From Cryptomeria japonica (lineage: Eukaryota; Streptophyta; Pinopsida; Cupressales; Cupressaceae): a DNA stretch of 64,000 nucleotides. The stretch's first letter is position 1, and each line of letters begins with the position of its first letter. Positions 22,523 through 33,160 of this stretch are shown piece by piece. Location: the NCBI RefSeq assembly GCF_030272615.1, contig NC_081406.1:458952072-459016071 (forward strand), written 5' to 3'. The translations under genes were made by a program, and so were the position numbers. Under the pieces are notes generated by a model, which was not told the DNA's origin, made no database searches, and saw nothing but the letters and a program-made list of their open reading frames with translations.

Positions 22523-23800
22523 ATGGGGGAATACAGTTTGAGGGAACTTACTCAATGACTCACTAAGTTTGAGCAAGCCTATGATGATCTTATGGTCAAA
22601 TACAAGGCATCTCAAGCAAAAAGGAGAGAACATGCAGAAAAGCTGATGGAGCTATTTGAAAGTAATTTTGAAGATGAAGCTAATATGGAAGCCATGATTG
22701 TAGAAGTGAATAAGCTGAATGATTCAAACTCCAATCTAAGAAAGGAGTTGGAAGGACTAACTCTCCGATTTATTCAAGAGCTTGAAAACTGTAGGAAAGC
22801 TGAAGATCGAGTAAAGGACAGAGATCATGAGATCTCCAAGTTGAAACAAGAGATTAGTGCACTGACTGCTCGCCTTCATGAGAGTAGGATAGAAGAGGAA
22901 GACATCCAAGGTGAACTGAACATAGCCATCTTTGAAAATACAAGTCTAATAGAGACAAATACTGCTATTTCCAAAGAACTCTCTGAGTCAAAGGAAATAC
23001 TTGCTAAGTTTGGCAAAAGTACTGTCAAGCTAGAGCAAAAGCTTGAGTCATCTAGACTGGCAAAGAATACCAATGGTCTTGGTTTCTCTGGACATGAGGA
23101 AGGAGAATCCTCAGGAACAAATGCTGAAGCATCAAAGAAGCAACCGGCACTCAAAGGAAAAGGTAAGGAAAAATTCAAACCTGTTTGCTTTGACTATCTT
23201 AAAGAAGGACACACTGCCAATGTATGTAGGAGCAAAGCCTACAATAATTTTCCATATTTTATCAACAATGTGCCTAGATCCAATAAGTTCAATGGTCATT
23301 TTTATGCATGCAACAAGTTTGGGCATAGAGCATCTGAATGCAGGTCTGTCATGAACAATACCAGAAGATATCATCAGAGGACCCAAGGAGCTAGTCCAGA
23401 ATCTTTTGTAAACTGGAACCCTAACTGGTTCGATGCTTGCAATTATCAATCAAGCAACAATGGTTATCAACCGGCAACCAGATGGAGAGAAAATTGTTGG
23501 ATTTGTCATGGACATGGACACACTATGGCTACATGCAGAAGGAAGAATGGAAATATGAACAATGGACCTTGGGGAGCACCTGGATTGGTTTGCTATCACT
23601 GCAACAAACCAGGTCACATTGCAAGATTCTGCAGAAGTAGAAAGAGTATATCTGATGATATACCAGTCACTCAGAAAGGAGAAGTTGATGTTGAAAAAGT
23701 TCAAGTGGACATGAACAAAACCTGGAGGACGAAACCAATAATGTTGGAAGAGGAACCAATTTCTGCACCTAGTGTGGAAATATTGGAACTAGTAAACTAA
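22523..23800 (+). pseudogene. gag: Gag-like protein: coiled coil plus four zinc knuckles
   Basis: ATG at 22523 gives MGEYSLRELTQ, then an in-frame TGA at 22556. The frame is open from there to the TAA at 23798. About residues 20-190 are a continuous coiled coil (MVEVNKLNDS-, ELENCRKAEDRVKDRDHEIS-type heptads). Four retroviral-type knuckles follow: CFDYLKEGHTANVC, FYACNKFGHRASEC, CWICHGHGHTMATC and CYHCNKPGHIARFC. The first lacks its second Cys (Y) and the second lacks its first Cys (F). The last two are intact CX2CX4HX4C. The usual copia capsid (UBN2) domain is not recognisable. The protein could bind element RNA and be packaged by a partner's Gag. That role is inferred. Confidence 0.75.
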
Positions 23801-24246
23801 GCTCCAAAGAATCTTAGGGGGATCAAATAGTGAAATGATTGTGAACCCTTGATTACACCGGTAAAAGACCTTAACCGGTACGTGATACTTGTTTTTTGGT
23901 AGAAGACCGGAAATGGTAAAGGAGGCAAATTAGGGTTTTTGCCTTAATAGAAGAGCATTAATGGTGGTAGGTGAGAGACATGTATAAAAGAATATTTCAA
24001 ATCATTTCTCACTATCTGTTTTCGAGCGAAGAAAATTTTTCAAGTCCAGAGCAAAGAAAAGGCGATTTGAGCTAAGATTGCAAGAAATTGATAAATCTTG
24101 AAGGAGATTCAAATCCAGTTTGCAAGCAGTCGTGGAGAACACAAAGTGGTGATTCGGCAACCGACGGAGAGTGGAGTGAAGTAGAATCAGGAAGCCCTAA
24201 ATTTACATTGTAAAGGTATTTTTCGTGTTCTTGAAAATACTCAACA
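23801..24246 (+). promoter_or_regulatory. Internal promoter and leader before the second ORF
   Basis: The segment has no coding frame. It contains a well-formed TATA box and then about 250 bases of leader up to ATG 24247. It looks like an independent promoter that would let ORF2 be expressed apart from the LTR transcript. Confidence 0.45.
23983..23990 (+). promoter_or_regulatory. TATA box, internal promoter of copia-like element
   Basis: TATAAAAG preceded by 'gagagacatg' and followed about 30 bases later by 'tcactatctg', a plausible start region. It is outside both LTRs. Confidence 0.45.
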
Positions 24247-26208
24247 ATGACTTCCGCATCTCATACCAGTTCTAGTACATCCATTGAGTTAGAAAGTTTT
24301 ATTCAGAGGAAGTCCAAATATAATGCCTTATCACAAGTTCTAGCTGGAGTCATAGTTGAAGAAGGAATTTTTGATTATATTGATTGGAAAAAAGAAGACC
24401 TAGGGTCTTTAGCTATTCACACCCAGTTAGGTTTATTTTACAGCAAGGACAAAAAGATCAAACTAGAGTTTAGTATCCTAGAGAAGAAGAAACTCCATAA
24501 TGCAGTATACTTTCTAGAAGATTTTATGGAGGATCACATCAGGATCATTTTGAGCAGAGTCCATGGTGACAAGATGTACCTAGAGAAGACGCATGATATC
24601 ACGCCTCAGGCAATTCATGCAGTCACCGGTTTTTGCAACATAGGGGAAATGCCAACCCTAAGAACAGTAAGCAAAACTGAAATGGCCAAGCTCACTGGTT
24701 CAACAAGTGACTCACGGGGTATGACAGTTAATCCTATCAAGGATGATCTTGTGAAATACGCCTGCATGTTGATAGGCTACAGAATGTTTTCAGGCAGCAG
24801 TATTAATTCTATATCTACTGGAGCAGTAAATGCCGCTTACTGGATGATTAAAGAGGATGCATCTTTTGACTTATGCACCAATATGCAGAGGCAACTCCTA
24901 TTGAATCTAAAGGTGATCAAACAGGACAATGCACTGAGGTTTAAGTTTGGACAACTACTGATAGGGTTGTTCTTCTATTTCCAAGGCTACTTTCCTAGAG
25001 TAGGAGATGTCTAGTGGTCTCCTGACCAATTGGTAACCAAGCAAATCAAGGAAAGCATACAAGCCATTGGAACTGGTTACCCTGAATGACTGAAAAAATA
25101 TTTTGATGAGTTCAGAAGAAAGATGAGTCAAATGGTAAGGATATCAGGTGATATAGTTAAGAAATATGAAGATGACATCTGTTTCACCATTCAGGTGGAC
25201 AAATGTTTAATGGAGGCTGTTGAGCCTAGAATGGAGGAAGTAGAGCCAATGGGCTATGAAGTTATGTATGATATGCTCGAAGGGTATGCCTCAACCCTTA
25301 TTGCCTCGCCTCTTGATCCAAAGGCTAAAAGGACCGGAACCTACTTGGAGAGGATTACACCAGCTGAAGAACCATCGGTTAAGAAAGGAAAAGAACCGGT
25401 AGCTAAGAAAGCCAAAGCAGTGCCTGCAGCATTGCCACCAGCTACCACTACAACTCCAAGAGTGACCAAGTGGTCACCGACAAAGAAGAAACTAGAGGAG
25501 ACAATGGAAAAAGTCTTTGAAAGAAAAAGGAAGACGAAGACAAATGAACTGGACTCTTAAGAGACCAAGTCTGATGAAAAGCCAAAGAAGGCTAGACAAA
25601 CAAAGAAAATGAAGAAGAATGAACTGGCAGCATCTGCACCAATAAATATTGACATCTCCTCATACAAACTTTAAACACATTTTCAAAGGACAGTTAAGAA
25701 TATTAGGAGAAAATTGCTTCATGATTTAGTAGATTATTATGATGATTTTAGTGATGAGGAAAAGGAAGAAGTATTACAGGAAATCATCATTTATTTATGT
25801 AAAAATGACCGATCACCATCAGAGATTAAATCTTAGACACCAGAATCTTTATTTAAAGCATTAGATAATAAATGGTGCATTGCCATTGAAAAGGAATAGG
25901 AGATTAGGGAGAAAGTCTTTGCATATTGCTTTCCTAACCTCTCAAATTCAGAATTGTTTGATGTGTTGGACCAAAATAAAGGTCTCTTCTTCACAAGGAG
26001 AAGAAGACTCTGGTTGTTGGAGGGGAGAATTGATGATGTTGAAAAAGATACTCATCAGCATATGGATTATGCTATCAACTCTCACAAAGAAAAAATGGCC
26101 AACCTCCAAGCGGAAAAAGAACTGGTTGTTTCCAAACCGGATGAAGTTTTGATGAGGAAGGAAACCTGGTTGAAGAACCAATCGACACTATTGATGTTGA
26201 TGCCCTAG
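24247..26208 (+). pseudogene. Second ORF of copia-like element, unknown accessory protein
   Basis: The frame from ATG 24247 has stops at 25012, 25087, 25558, about 25672, 25834 and 25897. The first block holds a globular domain with ITPQAIHAVTGFCNIGEMP (residues 118-136), KLTGSTSDSRGMTVN, and FYFQGYFPRVGDV before the first stop. A basic Lys/Pro linker follows (about 25360-25660). After that comes another folded-looking block (LLHDLVDYYDDFSDEEKEEV, FPNLSNSELFDVLDQNKG). Near 26150 the frame shifts, and the Glu/Lys repeat follows in another frame. The IxAVTG...GE motif has the same spacing as motifs in the Athila, LINE and PMD ORFs. I do not recognise a database family. Confidence 0.6.
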
Positions 26209-26840
26209 ATGTAGATGATGTCACTCAGGACATACCTTCTGAGGGAACAGAACAGGGGCAACAAGCTGAACAGGGTGGTGAGCAAGCTAAGGACAAATAG
26301 GAAGCGGCTCAAGAACAGGAAGAGAAGAAGAAGAGGGCTGAAGATGAGAAAAAGAGAAAAGAGGAAGAGAAGAGAAAAGAGGAAGAGGAGAAATGAAAAG
26401 ATGAAGAAGAGAAGAAGCAAGAAGAGGAAAGGAAGAAGAAAGAAGAAGAGGATAAGGAAGAGAAGAGGAAGAAAGAAGAGGAAGAAAAGAAGAAGAAGGA
26501 AGAGGAAGAAAAGAAGAAGAAGGAAGACGAAGAGAATAAGGAAGAGGAAGAAAAGAAGAAGAAGGAAGAGGAAGAAAAGAAGAAGAAGGAAGAGGAAGAG
26601 AAGAAAAAGATGGAAGAGGAAGAAAAGAAGAAGAAGGAAGAAAAAGAGAAAGAAGAGGAAAAGAGGAAAGAAGAAGACAAGGAACAAAAGAAAGAAGTAG
26701 AGAAAAGGAAGAAGGCAGAAGCACACAAGGCAGCAAAAGCATTGGAGAGCACTCAGATGGAGACTTCGAAGGAAACCAGGAGTCAAGCCAAACTGGCTGA
26801 TATCTCCAGTCCTATCGCAGGAAAAAGGAATAGGACATAA
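26178..26840 (+). pseudogene. Glu/Lys-rich low-complexity segment of the second ORF
   Basis: This frame reads PIDTIDVDALDVDDVTQDIP and then about 130 residues made almost only of E and K (EEEEKKKKEEEE), ending AKALESTQMETSKET and GKRNRT with a stop at 26838. Stops at 26298 and 26394 break it. The DNA is a purine-only (GAA/GAG/AAG) imperfect repeat from about 26305 to 26720. A single long charged helix is likely. All six frames stay open through much of it, which is a composition effect. Confidence 0.6.
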
Positions 26841-27548
26841 TTCAGGTGGCTGTAGACACCCTTACCGGTTTAATCCCCAGTACCAATCTTCCTGACACTG
26901 AATCATCACTAGCACAACTCAAACTACTATGTACTGTAGTGCATGATCAGGTGTAGAGCCTGGAAGAAGCAGTTGAGGAAAATTTCAAGAAAGAGCATCA
27001 AAAGGCTCTTAACATTGCTCTAGTGAAAAAGATGAATGAGCTTAGGATTGAACTGCTGAAAGACCAAAAGGACATAAGGAATGCCTTGGATGATGGAAAC
27101 TTGCTACTAAGCAAAATCTATCAACCTCATCTGTTCTGCGACGATGTGCTAGCTAAGAAGCAACAGCTTCAAACAGACTTACAGTCCTACTTGGGCACAT
27201 TTAAGACACCTTATGATTCCTTTGCAACATATGGGCAAACCGTTCACCGGTTCCAAATCCAGTCAACCAAAATAGAGCAAGAGATCAGTACACGATCTAA
27301 AGATTTGCAGGAACTACAACTAGTTTTACTTCCACATCTATAAATTCTTCAGAAGTGTTATCTGAACTTGGATGCCTTGATAGTCACATAGGAGCTGAGC
27401 ACAGTTGATGCCATGGAGGAACAGGTATACCAAATGCAAACAGAAAAAGAAGGGGCCACCTCTTTACTTGAGTACTGGTCTCTATCCATGAAACAATTTT
27501 TGCAGGACTATAAATCGGTTTTTGACAAATATTATTCATTGTTGTCAT
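26841..27548 (+). pseudogene. C-terminal coiled-coil part of the second ORF
   Basis: The reading IIQVAVDTLTGLIPSTN continues to an ORF at 27023-27343 (KKMNELRIELLKDQKDIRNA, VLAKKQQLQTDLQSYLGT). Stops lie at 26956, 27341 and about 27389. Then the frame gives MEEQVYQMQTEKEG and YKSVFDKYYSLLS before a stop near 27548. Charged heptads suggest coiled coil. Nothing enzymatic is seen. Confidence 0.5.
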
Positions 27549-27917
27549 AAACTTTTTATTTATATCAAATGGAAATAGGGTTGTTCAGCTGTACTTTGTC
27601 ATTGTTGGCAAAGGAGGAGAAGTATCAATTTTTGGTTTTAAAATTTTTATCTTCTGATATAGGGGGAGATGTACTCTATCTATTTTGAAGACGAATAGGG
27701 AGAAAGATCTGTTTTCAGAATTTTGATATATGTTTTCATCTATGATATATGCTCTGATGTCTCAATGATTATGCTCTGTATGCAAAATTGCTATACATTG
27801 TGTTGATTAAGGGATAACGTATATGCTTAGGGGGAGCAATTTTGTTTATGGCAAGTTTTTGTTGAAAAACACTTAGATGTCAAAATTTTATTTTCCTAAG
27901 TGTTGCCATCAATGCCT
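27549..27917 (+). other. 3' untranslated region of copia-like element
   Basis: No gene. T-rich, with two extra polypurine-like runs ('ataggggga' at 27659 and 'tagggggagcaa' at 27829) before the real tract at 27918. Confidence 0.6.
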
Positions 27918-27928
27918 AAGGGGGAGAT
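27918..27928 (+). promoter_or_regulatory. 3' polypurine tract of copia-like element
   Basis: AAGGGGGAGAT immediately before the TGTTGGC start of the 3' LTR. Confidence 0.75.
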
Positions 27929-29083
27929 TGTTGGCATTTTTGATGTTTATGTTGTGATTGTCATTGATGGACACACAATTGTATTGAGATCCCCTTTGTA
28001 TGTATGAGCTAGAGCTCAACCGGTATTTGTTCCAACTGGTATGTTGTATTCTAGTCTTTAGACTAATGATTTTGCAGAATGTGTTTCCCGGTCTAAAGTG
28101 ACATGATGACCCCAAGTGGTTTGTAGATCTCAACTAGTACAAGGGAGCAAAGTGACACAACACATTCTTACTAGTCTTCATTTTTGTCAAACCGGCAACC
28201 GGTATTTTGTATGAACCAGTAATAGTCTGTGATGAGTTACCAACCCATCGATTGATTGATGGTGCCGACACACTGACGGTGCTTTTTGTGTGGTGTTACT
28301 GAGTATGTCTAGATTCATTGAACCTAGGAAATTGTAATGTAATCCTATTGGACCAACATGAAATCAGATTCCTTTAAAAGGACATCATGTCTAGGGTTTT
28401 GAGTTGTTGAAACTGTTGCTGAAAGGGTTTATGTTGTGGCTAGGGTTTAAGGTAATTGTTGAGTTGTTGTAAGAGTGATCTTATTTGAGAAGATCAAGTT
28501 GTAAACATAAAGAGATAGAGAAGACTAAAGTAATGCTGGAGTGCATTAGCAGTGAACTATACTGGATCTAATCAAGCAGTTTGTGCTATAAGATAGATCA
28601 AACACTTGTTGATTACTCACATCTTTGACAAGTCTGTAGCCCTTAACCGAGTAGGCCTCAAAGCCTTTGTAAAATCCTCTAACAAGGTGGTTCACTTATA
28701 TGAATCTAAAATCCTCTGAAAAGGTAGTCTTTAATCGGACTTATCTCCTAATAGAGATTGAGATTCCTAACAGGATCTGTTCTGGTGAAGAACATTGTAA
28801 GACCTTAACCGGTCTTACCTTAACTAGTTTGGTTCCTATTCTGCAGATAGTGACTTGTGAGTTCCATCTAACCATGGTTTATCCTAGTTGGGTGTCCATG
28901 TCAAATATCTTGTGTTATGGTTGTATTTCTTTTGTGGGTGAATGCTTTATTCGCATTTTGGATTGCATGTGTGATAACCAGTCTGTCTGTTAGACTGTTT
29001 TAGTGATTTATCTTTAGAATGTGTAAGTGTTTAAGGATGATATTTTTGGCATACTAATTCACCCCCCCTCTTAGTATTCATTG
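27929..29083 (+). repeat. 3' LTR of copia-like element
   Basis: Starts TGTTGGCATTTTTGATG and ends TAGTATTCATTG, so the terminal CA has mutated. The GCTAT duplication follows at 29084. Confidence 0.88.
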
Positions 29084-29475
29084 GCTATCATTGTATCCCA
29101 AGCCACAATTCATGCCCTCATTTCTAGTCCTAGATCCTAGAACACTCATCTCAATGCCTTCCTATCTCCCTCTTGATCAGAGGGAACCAACTCCCCATTG
29201 ATCAACATCCATAGTATCTTATACATATCCTCTAAAGTGATTGTCATCTCACCCATCAGAAAATGAAACGTGCATGTCTCTGAGTGCCATCTCTTAGTTA
29301 ATGTAGTCAACAAACCCATGTTTGCTTGAAACTTGGGCATATACATAATATATTGCAATCTCATGGCCTCAACTACCACTCTATCCTCCACTGTCAACTC
29401 TGGTCATAATCCCTGAGTCAAAGGATATCTCTCCCCTGACTCAAGCATTGATAGGTCCTCTTGCAGCCAATCAAA
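29084..29475 (-). pseudogene. PMD gene, 5' part of main exon (minus strand)
   Basis: On the minus strand the reading is ERYPLTQGL, stop, ELTVEDRVVVEAMRLQYIMY, then LLTTLTKRWHSETCTFHFLM, then GEMTITLEDMYKILWMLINGELV and GDRKALR, stop. The order of the W-x-E-T-x-T-F-H box and the GEMT-TLEDV box is diagnostic for the plant mobile domain. The frame runs with stops to AWDTMIA at the GCTAT site and resumes at 21285. The exon's upstream boundary near 29475 is approximate. Confidence 0.78.
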
Positions 29476-30297
29476 TCAACTATGTCAATCCTAGTAGTAC
29501 TCCCTGTTCATCACAAAGTGCTACTTTTTTATCCTAGTGCTTATATTTATCATACATAACTCTATCCTAGTAGTACTCTCAGTTCATCACAAAGTGTTTC
29601 TTTTATCTTATCTTTTAGGGCACCTACTTGAGTACATCCTCTTGAGTATCTTATCCAATTGACAACGTATGTTTTATCATAGAATTGTCAATTTCAGCCC
29701 AATCCAATTGACAATGTATGTTTTATCACATAATTTTCAATTTATTTGGTACACCTTGTTCATCACAAAGTGCCTCGCTCTATCCTATCTTAGGGCCTCT
29801 GCTTGAGTGTATCTTCTTGAGTAGTTTCCTGATTGACAACGTATGTTCTATCACACAATTTTCAATCCTAGCCCTATCTACTATCCTAGTCTTCCCTAGA
29901 GGACCTATTTGAGTGTATCCTCTAAGAAGCTTATCCAATCGACAATCTATGTTTATCACATAACTGTCGATTCGACCTTTAAGGTGTAAACATGCTTTAA
30001 ACTTACACAAATGTGCCTTCCCTGCACATACATGCCTAAAACACACAGACGTATCTCTATCTTTCATAAGCGCGCCTTCTCAATATAGACACGCTCGCAT
30101 GTGGCACAAACGCCTTTGAAATCATAGATGCATTTAAACTAGACACAGACACACCCATCCTTCCCAGATGCACTTGGCACCAACACAAACACACCTTAAC
30201 TTTTTTTCCGTCCACTTCACATTTTATATCCCTACCTAACATACATTTATGATAACATTTAATATACCAACATAAAAGGAGGTTTTGTGGTGCTCAC
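29476..30297 (-). other. Putative intron 1 of the minus-strand PMD gene, with internal repeats
   Basis: The donor GTGAGC (minus) is at 30297-30292 after exon 1. The acceptor is near 29476 and less certain. The interval has no coding frame of its own. It contains imperfect tandem copies of about 120-150 bases (29500-29960) built around 'ttcatcacaaagtg' and 'attgacaa(t/c)gtatgttt'. A retained intron in a retroelement-borne gene is expected only if the gene lies antisense to the genomic transcript, as here. Confidence 0.5.
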
Positions 30298-30363
30298 CAG
30301 CTCTCTTGCATATGTTGGTCTCTGATATCGGTGAACATGGTCGAATCAATGTACCAATGTCAT
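30298..30363 (-). pseudogene. PMD gene exon 1 (minus strand)
   Basis: ATG at 30363-30361 reads MTLVH, stop, FDHVHRYQRPTYAREL and meets a GTGAGC donor at codon 22. The gene at 37561 has the same design: a short first exon (27 codons) with a GTGAGT donor. The stop replaces one codon. Confidence 0.5.
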
Positions 30364-30685
30364 CGCTGCTGACTTCTCTCTACTCTCTCTGCACTCTGAT
30401 CTCTTAGGTGTGTGGATGACAATGAGGATGTTTTCCCTCGTGGTCTATCTTATAGACTACCCTATCCCTAGTCTCCCGAGTCAGTCTTCTTTATCCTGTG
30501 GCTCTGTCACTCTATCCTATCTTGTCAGTCCTTTCTAGCCTTTCTTTCTTATCGAGAGATTGTCTGCGATCTTTTCAAACATTTTCATGCAATCTCTCGA
30601 GGGGGAATATCATTTCCATAATGGGGCAACTTTGTATCAGTTTATCTTATCTTCTTTGAGTCAACACGACAAGCTACATCGTCTC
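30364..30685 (-). promoter_or_regulatory. Presumed promoter region of the minus-strand PMD gene
   Basis: It lies between exon 1 and the retroelement polypurine tract. It shares a 'ccccctcg(a/g)gagat' block with the 68-base sequence at 37456-37523, which sits at the same place before the other PMD gene. It also holds an 11-base inverted repeat (30552-30600). No clear TATA box was found. Confidence 0.35.
30552..30600. repeat. Perfect 11-bp inverted repeat
   Basis: TCGAGAGATTG at 30552-30562 and CAATCTCTCGA at 30590-30600 are exact reverse complements around a 27-base loop. It may form a stem or bind a dimeric factor. Its role is unknown. Confidence 0.7.
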
Positions 30686-30699
30686 AAAGAGGGGCAAGA
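30686..30699 (+). promoter_or_regulatory. Polypurine tract of the plus-strand Tat-like element
   Basis: AAAGAGGGGCAAGA directly before TGTAGATACC. The reverse complement of 37379-37395 gives nearly the same tract (TTCAAAGAGGGGCAAAA) before TGTAGACACTT. Confidence 0.75.
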
Positions 30700-31497
30700 T
30701 GTAGATACCTAAAATTGTCTTGTTTAATTAAATAAATATTTTTTATTTATTTAAGTATTTAAGCCTAATTCTTCTATTAATTAAATATATCATTAATTAA
30801 TTAATTAATTCATTAATCCTCTTCTAAGTATTTCCTCATTTAAATAAATACTTTTATTTATTTAAATTGTCCTTTTCCCAAATTAAATAAATACTTATTT
30901 ATCTAATCGATCCCATTTCCTCTACTAATTAAATAAATCTTTATTTATTTAATTAATTCATTATCCTTTTCTACCCATGACAGATGTCATTCATCTCTTA
31001 ATTCCTACACTACCTACCAACTTTATCATTTTATTATTTCCTCTACCTACCCTCTAATCCTGGCTGACCATTTATCTTTACACCTCTTAATCTTATCCCT
31101 CCATTTCTTATAGCGTCTTCTATATAAGAGGATGCTTCTTTCATTATGAACCCTAATCATTTGAATTAACTAATGAGCATTCTAATCGATCTTATGCAAT
31201 CAAGCCTTTTTGCTATCAAACTATCAACCACATTTCCATTCTTTGTTGATCTCTTAAGAACACCTAAAATCTGAGAGAAAATATATCAACCAAGATCAAT
31301 GGAGATAGGAAGAATGAAGATTCAAACTCTAGTTGACATGTGATGGTATAATCTTTTTGATTTTGTTGATTTGTATTGTCTCAGGTAATCTTCCTATGTT
31401 ATGGTGAATCTCTGTTATTGTTAGGCAAGGGTTTTGTGGTTGAATTCATTTAGTCTTTCAATATTGTTGTTCCATTATCAACTTTTCACCATACACA
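30700..31497 (+). repeat. 3' LTR of the plus-strand Tat-like element
   Basis: Starts TGTAGATACCTAAAATTG after a polypurine tract and ends in ...CCATACACA (798 bases). It is AT-rich with many 'taattaattaa/aaataaat' runs and has a TATA box at 31121. No second copy is visible in the window, so the 5' LTR is lost or was replaced to the left of 16385. Confidence 0.7.
31121..31130 (+). promoter_or_regulatory. TATA box in LTR
   Basis: TATATAAGAG followed by 'gatgcttctt'. This matches the usual plant LTR promoter form (TATATAAG...). Confidence 0.6.
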
Positions 31498-33160
31498 GAT
31501 AGAATTAAGGTTGACAAAAAATATTAAGAAGGTTTGAAGAACATTATTGAATGGTTTTCTAAGATTTGCAATTTTCCTATTCCCTTAATGTTTGAATGAT
31601 AAAATTTGATGTTGTAGACACTTTTTTGGAGCTATATTTATATTCTTTGTTGTCATTTCCTTTTTTAAAATATATTATTGTTGACATTTTGAAGGGTTCG
31701 AGGAACTAGGTGAGGCCCCACAATTCCAATCATTAGATTCAAAGAGTTAAAGTTCAATTATTTTTACATGAACACACAAATTATATCACATGAATATTTG
31801 AAGCTAATTTCATAGTTATTAGTAGACTCACTATGTCTCTAGGATCATTTAGTTAAATTATTTAGTTGTTTATAAGCCCATATTGATACATAAGTGTTGT
31901 ATGAGAGTGGGAGCTAACTTGCCAATATAACGGATATAAATAGGAGCTAAAGATTACAATTATTCAAGGGCATAGTCCTTAGAGTTCATGGAAATAATTT
32001 AGGTAATATTTTTTGTTGAAGAAGAAGTTGAGGCATGAATCTCAAAAATCATGGCAAATGCATAACACAAATGAGAAAAAAAGTGAAGCACCCATTAAAA
32101 CTGACTATGAATGCCACTTATCCCAAACTAATTAGAGGATGTGGAAAAGCTAGAGTATTTCCAACTATAACTAATCCCCTTCCCTTATGATCAGATTCTG
32201 ATGGGTGTCAATGCGCTCAATATCGCTGCTTCAAATACCTTGCAACCAATTTCTTGTATTATGCCATCATATGCATTCACCGGACTTTTAAGTGGAAAAA
32301 GTTTGGATTTAAAATTAACATGAATTGAACAGGAATGGTCATTGCCCATAGTTACCACATATAAATAGTGTGTGATGTTTAAGACATGCCTCCAATGCCT
32401 TCAATCATTTTTGCTAATTTTAACCAAAAGAAATTGGCAGGGGTAAAATTCCTCCCTTCACAAGGCATTATATTTTGAAGACAATGGATTGTGATGGTGG
32501 AGGTGAAGGGTGGTGCAACTACTGTTAATATTATTGTCAATCCTTTGAGAAACTAGGGCCTCAAAATGTCTGTTCAAGTCATTGATATGTTTTGGACACC
32601 TTTTACGTTCCACTCTCTTAACCTTATGCTACCAAAAACATACATAAATTAATTGAATTAAACATGATGTGTACAATGATTTTGATAACATTCAAATGTT
32701 CATCATCAAGCACTATATATCTCACAAGGAATATGTAGAACATTCTTAACATTCGAGTTGTTGAAAGTAAGTGAATCACTTAGATTTATTATATATTGAA
32801 AATTTTAATATTTATAATTTATGTTTCATTTTACTGATTTTTAAAAAAAATTACTTTTATGTTTTCTTATTTCAGAATTTAAGAATCTTTATTTTTTATT
32901 TTATTAATTTTGATTTCCATTGAATAGGTTGCCAAGGCTTATTTTTCCTCCAACATAATGACCGTCAAATTATTTATGAAGGTTGAAGAGACATTATTTA
33001 AAATGGTTATAGCTAAAATAGGTCCATATCGAGATAATCTATCACTACAAGTAGATGATACTCGGTGCCCGAATATTTCCTTAGTTTCACCTAACTCATA
33101 TTGAGTATGATTTGTTAAGAAGACATGGATTGGCCTTGTTTGCTAGATATATTTGATTGC
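31498..33160. other. AT-rich sequence without recognisable gene
   Basis: About 1.7 kb downstream of the LTR with stops in all frames. I see no LTR, TIR or coding similarity. Confidence 0.55.

Larger units (their letters stand above)
21291..29083 (+). mobile_element. Copia-like LTR element without pol (non-autonomous), inserted in a PMD gene
   Basis: A 7.8-kb element bounded by LTRs of 1182 and 1155 bases and a GCTAT duplication. It has a tRNA-iMet PBS and a polypurine tract. Inside are a coiled-coil/zinc-knuckle Gag-like ORF (22523-23800), a TATA box, and a second large ORF region (24247-27548). No protease, integrase, RT or RNase H motif can be found on either strand. It must depend on an autonomous relative. 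By eye the LTRs differ at about 7% of the first 350 bases, mostly C/T changes, so it is older than the Athila-like element. Confidence 0.85.

Noticed and set aside
26205-26786. Long minus-strand ORFs rich in Leu/Phe/Ser
   Set aside because: They are the antisense reading of the purine-only Glu/Lys repeat. Composition alone keeps them open.
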